Assembly: GCA_030770425.1 (NCBI GenBank)
Contig: JASJFT010000067.1
Location: 124,001 to 188,000 of the forward strand
Source of the DNA: Darksidea phi
Lineage: Eukaryota > Ascomycota > Dothideomycetes > Pleosporales > Lentitheciaceae
Reading direction: 5' to 3'
Length of the DNA: 64,000 nt
Position 1 is the stretch's first letter. Each line of letters opens with the position of its first letter. The notes under the pieces were generated by a model that was not told the origin of the DNA, did no database searches, and worked only from the letters and a program-made list of their open reading frames with translations. The translations under genes were made by a program, and so were the position numbers. Positions 11,146-20,212 of the stretch are shown here, piece after piece.

Positions 11146-12399
11146 ATGCTTTCGGCAGTGTATTTAGGCACCACGGCAGCCATCTTCATCTTCTTGCTTT
11201 ACCGACTCCCCAAGTTCTTACGGAGCAGTCCCCCCAAGCATAAAGTCATGAACGTCAGCGAGGTACCGCACTTCAGACACATCGTGACAACGTTTGTTGA
11301 AGTTGACGCATTTTCACAGATCTACATCTATCCGATCAAATCTCTACGCGCGACCCAACTCACCGCGGCCCTCGCTTCAGAGCATGGGTTTCAACATGAT
11401 CGTACTAAGACAACCACTGCCTTGCTGACCAGCCCTTACTAATCCTTCAGGGAGGTTCATGCTTCTTCAAGTCACAGTAGATGGCCTCAAGAATATGCAT
11501 GTTTCCGATTACCCCGAAATGACGCAATTCCTTACTTCAATCGACTTTGACGACAATCGTAATGGGACCATCGCAGTTAGTTTCAAAGCACCTGGTAGCA
11601 AGGATGATGCCAGGACCCTGAATATTCCTCTGATGCCGAACACGGAAAAATTGGAGCCGTTGGCAATCAACATGCACACGAGCCCGACTGGATCATTTAA
11701 AATGCAGGATGAGTATAGCAAGTGGTTTTCAGAGTGTTTCGGCTACGAGGTTGTGTTAGTCTACCTAGGTGACAATAGACGGAACGTGCTCTTCCAAGAT
11801 ATGGCGCCGGCCAACAACGCCTTTGGGGTATCGGCCATCGCAAGGAGGATCCCGATGCTTTCCTCCATCTTCCCAGCAGGCCACCGAATTGGCTTCGCAG
11901 ACTGTGCACCCTATCTCATCACTTCCAAGACTTCTCTTACTGACATCTCTGAACGTCTCCCAGAAGGCGAAGCTATGGATATGACCAAGTTCCGACCCAA
12001 TATTGTCATCGAAGGCGCAGACGAAGCGTGGGAGGAGGACTACTGGCGCAAAATTAGAGTTGGTGAGGCTGAAATTGAAATGATGCACAACTGTGTGAGA
12101 TGCAAGAGCATTAATATTGATTACGCGACAGGGAAGCCTGGGAGAAATGGGTCTGGTGAAGTGCTGAAAAGAATGCAGAAAGATCGAAGGATTGACAGAG
12201 GAGCGAAATGGAGTCCTGTTTTTGGAAGGTACGGTTTCTGGAGTGAGGGGGACGCGGAGAAGGTTTTGAAGGTCGGTGATGCAGTCAGGGTGCTGGAAGT
12301 GAACAAAGAGAAGACGGTCTGGTGTATGTTAACCTCCCTACCTCACGTTCGACCATCTCAGATCGCTAACAGGTACCAGCCTGGCCAGGTGAATTCTAG
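11146..12399 (+). CDS. MOSC-domain protein (mARC-like)
   Basis: Exons 11146-11401, 11451-12323 and 12380-12399 encode 382 aa. A single N-terminal membrane segment (about residues 4-20) is followed by the MOSC N-terminal beta-barrel domain (IYIYPIKSLRAT, then HDRRFMLLQ across intron 1) and the MOSC domain, with FRPNIVIEG, then CVRCKSINIDYATGKPG containing the conserved cysteine that coordinates molybdenum cofactor in this family. The third exon only supplies the WPGEF tail. Members such as mitochondrial amidoxime-reducing component reduce N-hydroxylated compounds with electrons from cytochrome b5; membrane anchoring here fits that architecture. An in-frame 57-nt stretch at about 11262-11318 (GTACCG...CACAG) could be an additional intron. 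Family assignment firm, substrate unknown. Confidence 0.88.
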
Positions 12400-12678
12400 C
12401 AATAACCTCTATACTCCAATCCCAAAGCGGTATTTGCAGGTCTAACGCAGCGTTCGTAGTCGGAATCCGAGCAAGTTATTTTGAATGGGCCATCTTCAAC
12501 GAACATCCCCATTTACTAAGCCCGTCATCAAAGATATACCAAGGGCATAGCGTGGTTATGCATTTACGTTAGGAAAAACCGTTCTCAGCGCCCTACCTAT
12601 CCCAAAACGAACCACCCATCCTAGTCCAATCCACACAAGGCATTTGACTCTATGATATCCACCCAATCTCATCTTGGA

Positions 12679-13689
12679 TCAGTAAGGGTCCAAAGGCTGC
12701 CGTTGACGGTGTGCATGGTTCACAACAATTGAAAAGTTCACCTCGCCATTCCTCTCCATTTCCTTCTTCAACTTCCTCGAAATCATCTCCGCGGCCGCCA
12801 CGCTCCTATGGGTACCCGCTACGGAGCATGTGTGGATCACAACATCGTCGTCATTGCGGCGCCATTGATCGATGATTATGTTCACCACGTCGCTTCTATG
12901 CAATTGTTAACATCCAAAAGTCTTGCCCGTTTACCAAAAAAGAGGCGGGAAAGTGGAAATTGGAAAGAGTGGGGTTACATACACATCCATCTTCGCCCTA
13001 TCCACATTACTCCTAAGCCAAGCCTGCATCCTCCTACTAATCCCCGAAACCTCCCCACACATAACAGGAGGCGGTAGACACCAGAACTCACAGTGCACTG
13101 TATAACAGGGCTCAATATTCCATGGTGTGCTCTCTTGCAGCTGAGCATGCGCACTGTGATCGTGTTGGGGGTTATTTATGCGGTTCCAAGAGTAAGATAC
13201 GATCCAGATCTTTCTTATGGGTTGCGGTATGGTGGGCACGGGGCTGAGGATTGGGTACATGATCGGGGCGGGCGCGGGGACGGGGAAAATTTGCACGACG
13301 TCGGGGTTGAGGTAAAGGATACCGGGCCAGACTTGATGGAAGGCGTTCATGGTGGATTGGTATTTAGGGCGTTTGAGAGATATTGATGGTGCTGTAGGGT
13401 CTGATGGAGATGTGGGAATTGTGTGCGTTATAATTTTGGGTGGGCTTGAGCGTGGTGGTGAGAAGGAGGTATGGTTGTTTCTAATTTTGCGGCAGGAATA
13501 TAGGAAAGGGGAGGTATGAAGATTGTATGATGAGGATCGCTGAATGGAAGTGTGATAGGTCGGAAATGACACGGAGCGGATGACAAGAGAGGTGGTCAAT
13601 GTGAGGAGTGTGAAAGGGAGTTGTGGAGGACATTTAGTATGAGAATTGGAGGTTGTGAAAAGAGAGTGGAGTGACGTGGTCAGGTACAT
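12679..13689 (-). CDS. RapZ C-terminal-domain-like protein, copy A
   Basis: The last two exons are well supported: one ending at 12983, an 87-nt intron (GTATGT...GCATAG), and 12895-12679. They give an opening IVSYSWNRINNP, a middle VSGISRRMQAWLR and the signature VIHTCSVAGTHRSVAAAE followed by VVNHAHRQRQPLDPY. The Cys...GTHRSVA then V.H.HR pattern matches the C-terminal domain of bacterial RapZ, an RNA-binding/adaptor fold that also occurs in uncharacterised fungal proteins. The frame stays open up to an ATG at 13689, but the first 130 residues are Ser/Pro-rich and the true start could be an internal ATG near 13349 or an upstream exon. Function in fungi is unknown. A paralogous copy lies immediately upstream on the same strand. 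Confidence 0.6.
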
Positions 13690-14026
13690 ACAACAATGTG
13701 GGCAATGCGTTGTTTGAGCGTCCTTGATAGTTTCTGGTCTGCGAGCATTGCTAAGATGAGAAGATAGATTAGAATGAGGATAACGGCAAAGAGGGTAGCG
13801 GATGAGAAAGTGGTCGACCTACATTTGATTATCGCGAAACCACTTAATATGCAAGAAACCACCATCTTAAATATTGATTGTGATACATGAGGTAACCATG
13901 GGAAACGTGTTACCAATTGCTACCTAACGGTCAACGAACAAACAAAGATTCTATATACAACGGCCTATATTCATACAGCATGAAACATACCCCGCCTTCC
14001 AACAATCTCGTAACAACATTCAAGCA
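13690..14026. other. Spacer between the tandem RapZ-C-like genes
   Basis: Contains a 78-codon minus-strand frame (13916-13680) with one hydrophobic stretch, LFAVILILIYLLILAML, followed by a good GTATGT donor near 13690. It could be an upstream exon of copy A or chance; I cannot decide. Confidence 0.4.
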
Positions 14027-14526
14027 TTAACAAGGATCTGCCCATCCCAAGACCCGATGAACATGAGTAACATGTGTAACCGCAACCCCCATCCTCTGAA
14101 ACTCCTGCGCCAAAATCTCCGCCGCCGCGACACTCCTATGTGTCCCCGCCACACAGCACGTATGTATAACCGCGAACCCCGCGTGTGTATTAAGTAAATA
14201 ATGAATCGTCTGTTCGACAGCGAGATTTCTACATTGCGCGTGTTATCAAGGCGTCCATTGCTTAAACAATGTAAAGAGGGGAAAAGAAAGGGAACTGGTA
14301 TGTACATATCAGCCATTGCGTTCGGCAGCATTCTAACATGATTCTAGATTTGCGGGCTCACACCCGAGTATCGCTGGCAGTCGGCCCCGGTTGGCGGTTG
14401 CCAGTTCATGCCTTCGACTGTGATGAGCGGGTGAATCTGTGGTGTTGTCAGTAATGCGCGTGCAGCACGATCCTGGGGATTCGTGACACGGTTATAGGAG
14501 TAGGACACTATGCAGACTGTTATCAT
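14027..14526 (-). pseudogene. RapZ C-terminal-domain-like gene, copy B, with in-frame TAG
   Basis: Exon 14526-14306, a 77-nt intron (GTACAT...TGTAG) and exon 14228-14027 reproduce the structure of copy A: opening VCIVSYSYNRVTNP, middle RYSGVSPQI, and signature VIHTCCVAGTHRSVAAAE followed by HVTHVHRVLGWADPC. The intron interrupts the same alignment position in the same phase (2) as in copy A. A TAG at 14344-14346 stands where copy A has a Gln codon (CAG), stopping the protein before the signature motif, yet the frame resumes and stays open for 84 more codons. It is therefore a recent nonsense allele, a sequencing error, or a gene using an exon layout I missed. A possible 5' exon lies at 14827-14564. 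Confidence 0.6.
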
Positions 14527-15065
14527 TGTGGGAATTCTGAGCGTTACGATGCATATAAGTATCCTAGGTAAGAGTAGTTTGAACCCGGAAGGCTTTGCGT
14601 ACTTTCGAGAGTTGTTGGGTGTTCAAGGCTCCTGAAGCATTTGGTGGATCTAGCAGTTCGGAAAGATAAGTGCGTGTATATGTGATTTTAGGTGAAGGTT
14701 TCAAGTCAGAGATAACGGTGAAGATGGGTGTCTGGTGATTGGTGGGAGCAACGTGGAACGTTACGACTGGTGCGGGGGCTTCAGTGGCTATACAGGCTGG
14801 ATCAGAAAGGTATACAAAAGATGGCATACAACGCGTAGTTGGAAGTTTGAAAAAGAAAGTGAAGAGATCAGCTCTTGATGTGTTAGGAACCTATCGCTCG
14901 GAAATGTATTGAATCTGCTCTTCAAGTGTAGCCAGACTCTTTCAATGAGAGGCAAGATTCCTTCTTACCTGCCATGAAGGCAGAGGAGACTTCGTGCGCC
15001 TTAATGCCATACATTGGAAACGCGGAGTCGAAGTATGATAACGTAGCTTCGAAATTTCACCGTCG
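14527..15065. other. Intergenic with one possible 5' exon
   Basis: A minus-strand frame at 14827-14564 encodes 87 residues (starting MPSFVYLSDPACIATEA) with protein-like composition and could be an upstream exon of copy B, but no convincing donor joins it. The rest holds no visible gene. Confidence 0.35.
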
Positions 15066-16669
15066 TCATAGTAAACTTTTCCCGGCATTGTAAAGCAACC
15101 AGTCCTTGTCAACAAATCTTTTCTCTTCATCTCCTCCATCCGCCAACGTCCCGCGGGTCGCAACCTTCACGTAGACGAACCACAGCGCAAAAACAAGCAG
15201 AGTAAGACCGCACGTTGTCCCTACATATATCTTCCAGCTCCTGTCTTTGGTAAGTGTGAAGATACCAGCATCCCAAAGTGACTACTCCGTGTTAATTCTT
15301 CGCGATCGGAAATAGGAGTAGGCGCTAACCTACAGCAAGCATTGTCCCGGGAAGAAATGTCAACGTCAGAACGGTGATGGCTTTCATCGTTCGGCTGTCA
15401 GCCGCCGTCAATTTTGCGATCTGATAATTCTGCTCGTTTCCTTTCTGAGCTATTAAGCTATATGCCTGCGGACTAGGTTAGGTCATCGTGTGTAGCCATA
15501 ACAATGGTTACTCACCACATTAATCTGCGCATTAACTCGATCTAGCAACTGCGTCGCCTTCTCTGCCATATTCAGGAGTACAGTTTCATTGAACTTGGCT
15601 TGGTCCTGGAGCTGCGCTCGATGTCCGGGTTTCAACGCAGGCGCACCAAGCTCTACTCTCAATGTCTCTAACTTGTCCATGACTCCGATGAGCCATGGCA
15701 CGAGCCCTGCAGAAGACTTTACGTTCGTCAAAGCTATCCTCAATTCTACATGAACAGCGTGTAGGTCGCGGAGCAAGATAGTCAACCTTCTCGAGTCGAG
15801 CGAATCGATGCGAGCAACGTGAAACCGTGGTGTCATTCCTGTGGCATCTTCAAGAAATTCTACGCGCTTCCATAGACGGTATACCCATGAATTGAGTGCA
15901 TCAGCGGTGTTTTCAATGATGATATGTACCAATTGGAGTGGACACGACTTGATCGGATCGACATGCCGAATGCAGCGGTGTCGCAACACTGTGATAGTAT
16001 TGGGCAGTTCGGCGCTCAGGAGGCACACGCATGATAAGTCCTTCAGCCTGATCCTAAGGGCGCAGTGGATGGAGTCCGTTCGCATAATGGCTCGTAAGAG
16101 TACGTCTACCGTTCAGTATTTGTCAGTTTCTAGGTAGCGGAAAACTTCCTTCGGAAATTCGACGTACGGATTGCGATAGGGGTGATGTTGTTTGCATCGT
16201 ACTCGATGAATAGCGAATGATGGGCACGGGTTTCGTTGTATACATCTCCCATACGAGTGTGGACCAAGCCAACATTCATAAGAGAGCGCAGCATTTTCGT
16301 AGAGATCTGCAAAGGGTTCTCAGGATTTACTGGCACGCCAGTACTAGTCCTGTTCTGTCACATCAGCAGAAATGTTTCTTCTGGAAGAGGGTGAGACCGA
16401 CACAAGGATGAAAGAGGGAACCACAGCTCCCGACATAGGCTGTGGGATCCGCCCCTCATTCTCAACGAGATCAACCTATGAAACACGTAAGCTTCGGTCT
16501 TTGGACAGAGAAGACCTTTTAATTGTACCATCTCAGAAAACTTGGATTCAAGCTCTTCATCGTCCAGATATTCGTTGGTCTCGCCCGCGTCTCGGCTATC
16601 GAAGTACTGCACCCTAGTCTTAGGCGCAAAGGGCGCCACAAGCGGAAGCTTGTTAGGATCGGCTGCCAT
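15066..16669 (-). CDS. CorA-like two-TM membrane protein
   Basis: Five exons are proposed: 16669-16487, 16354-16168, 16105-15516, 15465-15334 and 15281-15066, phases matching to give about 435 aa. The last four are well supported by GT...AG sites; the first donor (near 16487) is uncertain. The N-terminus has the VQYFDSRDAGETNEYLDDEEL pattern followed by NPENPLQISTKMLR, and the C-terminus has a long helix ending in ADSRTMKAITVLTLTFLPGT, a loop and a second membrane helix (VGTTCGLTLLVFALWFVYV). This is the fungal CorA-like Mg2+ transporter-type family; these proteins keep the two C-terminal TM helices but usually lack the GMN ion-selectivity motif, and I see none here. Transport activity is unproven. 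Confidence 0.8.
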
Positions 16670-16973
16670 GGAACTTTTTTTTCGCTCTAGATAGTATGAG
16701 AACAGAGCTCTTAGTAGACGAGAAACAGGCTGCGGTTTTGAAGAGATGTGAGCGACCTTGATTCTAACGTGGCTGAGTAGTGTGCATTGTCAGACACTAG
16801 CCTAATTGGGACATCGACATGAAGTTCTGCATGTTTGGATGGCCCACTATTTGTGGGACCGACGCTTGCTTGCAATGCTTTCCTAGAGTCTGCACAATAG
16901 TTAGCATGGGTATCAATCTCAGCTGCAATGCAATGAACATTGCTTCATTTAAAGACTTGTACTTAGCATCCAC
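16670..16973. other. Intergenic, no supported gene
   Basis: Between the start of the CorA-like gene and the 3' end of the CinA-like gene, both on the minus strand. Nothing recognisable. Confidence 0.6.
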
Positions 16974-17548
16974 CTAAAGCTTCTCCTCCCCTTTGATAGC
17001 ATCCTTTACTAACTTTAAACCCTCTGCAGCAAACCTCAGCATGTTTCCTTCCCGATCTCCACCTAATCCTGTTTCTATCTCCCTGGTAATAGTCCCCTTT
17101 TTGCTCGCCACAGCAAGCGCCACGTACCCTGGCGTACGATTTCTCGTAGTCCCACCTGTTGGCCCTGCCGTTCCACTTTCACTAACAGTATACGTCGAAT
17201 CTAATGTCTTGCGCGTGTGCTCGGCCAGCCCGGCAACGATTTCTGGCGTAGGTCCAGAGTAGGTTTTGAGATTGTCTTGTGTCCATCCTGCGAAAGCGAT
17301 ACGGGAGTCGAGCGTGTAGAGGGTAAGGCCGCCTTTGTAGTAGCCGGATGCGCCCGGGTAGGAGAGGAGCGCTGCAGAGATGAGACCGCCTGCTGCCTAT
17401 GGTCATTCGTTAGTAACCCTCTCTGTAGAGTAGTGGAAGAGATGTGTACTGTTTCTGCCACCGAGATTGTTTCTTTGCGCTCTTTGAGGAGAGTCGCGAC
17501 TTCCTGAACTATCTGTCGCAGCTCGTCTGGCGGGAAGGAAGACGGCAT
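16974..17548 (-). CDS. CinA C-terminal domain protein (nicotinamide-nucleotide amidase-like)
   Basis: Exon 1 (17548-17450) and exon 2 (17396-16974), separated by a 53-nt intron (GTACAC...CATAG), encode 173 aa, the usual length for a stand-alone CinA-C domain. Visible landmarks in order: LLKERKETISVAET at the exon joint followed by AAGGLISAALLSYPGAS, YYKGGLTLYT, then SESGTAGPTGGTTRN and PGYVALAVAS. These match the CinA/PncC fold, whose bacterial members deamidate nicotinamide mononucleotide in pyridine-nucleotide salvage. Fungal members are widespread but their physiological role is less clear. No targeting signal is visible. Most of exon 2 has no internal early ATG, so simple ORF calling would miss it. 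Confidence 0.88.
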
Positions 17549-18237
17549 GATGTTGAGCTGATTGGTTATTTAGTGTTCAAGTATGTGATGAAGTGATAAG
17601 AATGAAGTTTAAGGTGATTGTAAATGTAGCTGTCGTTTTTGGATGGAGCTGTCTAATAAGGGTAACCCTCACTGCGGGGCTACGAGGCCGTAGTGTGACG
17701 CCATGTGGGGTAGCTTCTGTTAGTGTCACGTTTATGCACGGCCGTTGAAGCAACCTATGGTGCATTGCACTTGAGCCGCTGAAAATATGAGCGAAGAAGA
17801 AGTAGGCATGCGCAAAGATGCTCGAAGAAGATGAGCTGCAGGCGCGAGACTGAACAAGTGGCAGGAAGTGGGGTACAAGATTGTAGACTGGTGACTTCAA
17901 TGTTATTGAGAGAAATACTAGAGCGAGACCGTGCTGATCGCTCGATAGACCATCAAACCGCCGCCGCCTTGTAGTGACGAACGCTTTTACAGACCAGTTT
18001 CCAAGCCCACAACAAAGGAGAGAAAGGGAGAGAATCCGGTAAAGTCCGGATATCAAATAGACCAACGCCGTTCGCCTAGTATCGTAGAGCGTTGGGTATC
18101 ATATAATGGGACGTATTCTCGTTGAAACAACTCCGCGAAAGCCATAGATGCCACGAGGTTGATTGGGCCGAGTACGAAGCTGTATCGCCACGGAGCCAGA
18201 AAGGGCAGAAGAGGTATATCAACGTTGAAGCGACGGG
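17549..18237. other. Intergenic, no supported gene
   Basis: Between the CinA-like start and the 3' end of the next minus-strand gene. A 162-codon open frame (18065-17577) is hydrophobic and low complexity without family resemblance; treated as chance. Confidence 0.5.
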
Positions 18238-18832
18238 TCATACGGCCTGTGGATCCTGCAAGGGGTGGACAGTCTCCTTAGGAAACGTCGACGCAGGGCT
18301 CACGTGCTGTGAGTTCTCTGGCGAGGTGTTTGTCGAACTTGGTGGGCTGGGTGTTATCGACCGAGAGACGATATATAGGTCTGTGTACGAGTTGAAAAGG
18401 AGGCGCTTCCAGTAGGCGCTTGAAGGAAGGCCAACGTTGGCAAGTGAAGACTTTAGCGTCGGCTTATCGCCATACTTGGCGAGATCCTCAGGCATGAGCA
18501 GATCCTCCGTGCGGACTTCTACCCGACTGTTGCCTCGCGGGATCTTCTTCTTGGTGACGCGCATGAAGGGCAGGTCTGAGTCTGCAAAGGGTGGCCTCTG
18601 TTAGCGAAAAGCACGAGCATTTCCACAGCTGAGCCTCGAGAAACTTACCAGAGTCCAGTTCCTTGCAAAGTTCACGCTGGGAAGAGACCTCCAGCGCCTT
18701 GCGTCCTGAGCGATATCGATACACCAATATGTTGGAACTGTCGTCTTCGTCCAGCCCAAATAGCGTGCTCGCCTTGCTCGCGGATGAGCCTGTAGACTTG
18801 CTATTCCAGGTGTTCCCAGTCGTACTAGCCAT
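18238..18832 (-). CDS. Uncharacterised protein, 175 aa
   Basis: Exon 1 (18832-18649) and exon 2 (18581-18238) join across a 67-nt intron (GTAAGT...TGCAG) in frame. The protein is hydrophilic: a Ser/Thr-rich N-terminus, then FGLDEDDSSNILVYRYRSG, KKKIPRGNSRVEVRTEDLL and LKSSLANVGLPSSAYWKRLLF, ending in a Ser/Pro tail. Good splice sites and the CCATGGCT start context support a real gene. I do not recognise the family; no catalytic motif, membrane segment or signal peptide is visible. Confidence 0.6.
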
Positions 18833-20212
18833 GATCAAATGTGAGGCTGAAAGGAGTTACGTAGGACTTTCGGTTGGCGGTTCGAGACTGCGTTGTTTGT
18901 GGTTCACGGGTGGGGAACGTGGCCGGCGGCTTTCTATAGGAAAGGGCGCAGTGAGGCAGCGCGAGTCTGGTGATGTGTGGAAGAGCGGCTGGAGCGAGCG
19001 CAGGTGGAGTGAGAACAGAGTCATTAAGAGCGCGGCCTGGCGTCACTGCGGCTGCGCCTCAGTAAGGGCCGTGACGAAACAGGGAAAGAGCAAACGTGGC
19101 GAGGCTAGTGGCGTCGGCATCGGCCGAGGCACGCTGATTGGCCGTTCGGCCGGACACGGAAGGGATAGTGTGGCTGTATGTGATTGGCTCCCTTCAAGGC
19201 CCAGGAAGAATTTCAGTCACCTGATCTAGCGTTCCTATGCAATGTCACCCTGATTAGTAATGCTAGGTCAGGTGACTGAAAAGGTGCGCGCTCTCTCTCA
19301 TATTCTGTTTTGTAACTTGATGTGTAACAGCTTCTGGGTACCTGACATTCTGACCGGGAAAGCCTCGTCGGAGCAAAAGGGAGCAAGGCGCCTCTGCCGC
19401 TAGTGTCTTACCCCAAAACACGTACAGGTACGCAGGTGACACTATCAGGATTCGACCATTCAGCCCCTCGCTCCGGCAGTCTACTGCAGGTTGCATAAGG
19501 ATTTGCTCAGGGGTTGCTCGCCCTCCATCACATGGGAGGCGTCATCTGGCCCGCCCAAGCGACACGTTTGCTGCTCCTCCAACTGCACATGAAAGTTGGG
19601 GAATAGGGCTCGTAGCAGCTACTGCTGCCTATCTTGTATGGCCTGAGAAGCTACAGGCACACAACTTGCAACCGCCTGGCTACATGCGCGATGCAGAGTC
19701 CGGGTGATGTTCTACCCCACACTGTCGGCGGGCAAAGGATGCGGGTAGCGGGATGATCTCATCACCTTAAATTGCCCATGACACAGGCCACTTACGCCTC
19801 CTGACTTTTCTTGCGTCGCTGAAGAAAGGAATGAGTCGCGGCTTTCTATCAATATATTGAAGCGAGGGCGCGGGGCGAAGCAGTCAGTTGTGCTCGAAAT
19901 ACCGGTACACGGGCGGCACTGCCTCTCGCCTCCAGCCCTTAACGCCACGAGCGAAATCAGGAGTATGTTTCCCCGTCATACTCAGAAGCCACTTGACCCC
20001 TTTTGGGCCCGCCATCGGCCACCCGTCTTCCGTGCACCATAACAGTCATGAGGCTCTCTCTTCTACAATCGCGGCCTTTAATACTAGGCTCTTCTCCTAA
20101 GCGTGTACACGTCGCAACACCCTCTACATCGCCCTGCTACCCGCTGCTGATCACACTCTAAATCACATCTCGACCCGCGGTACAAAGCCGGCGCTAACTC
20201 GACACCTTCAAG
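18833..20212. other. 1.4-kb divergent intergenic region
   Basis: Separates the orphan gene (minus) from the second patatin-like gene (plus). Short open frames on both strands carry no motif. A short inverted match lies around 19212-19278, where GTCACCTGATCTAGC is followed about 50 bp later by GCTAGGTCAGGTGAC. Confidence 0.5.

Noticed and set aside
19440..19470. Possible tRNA T-loop (GGTCGAATCC on the minus strand)
   Set aside because: The T-loop lacks the TTCGA core by one base and no acceptor stem or A-box could be matched. No convincing tRNA was found elsewhere by eye.
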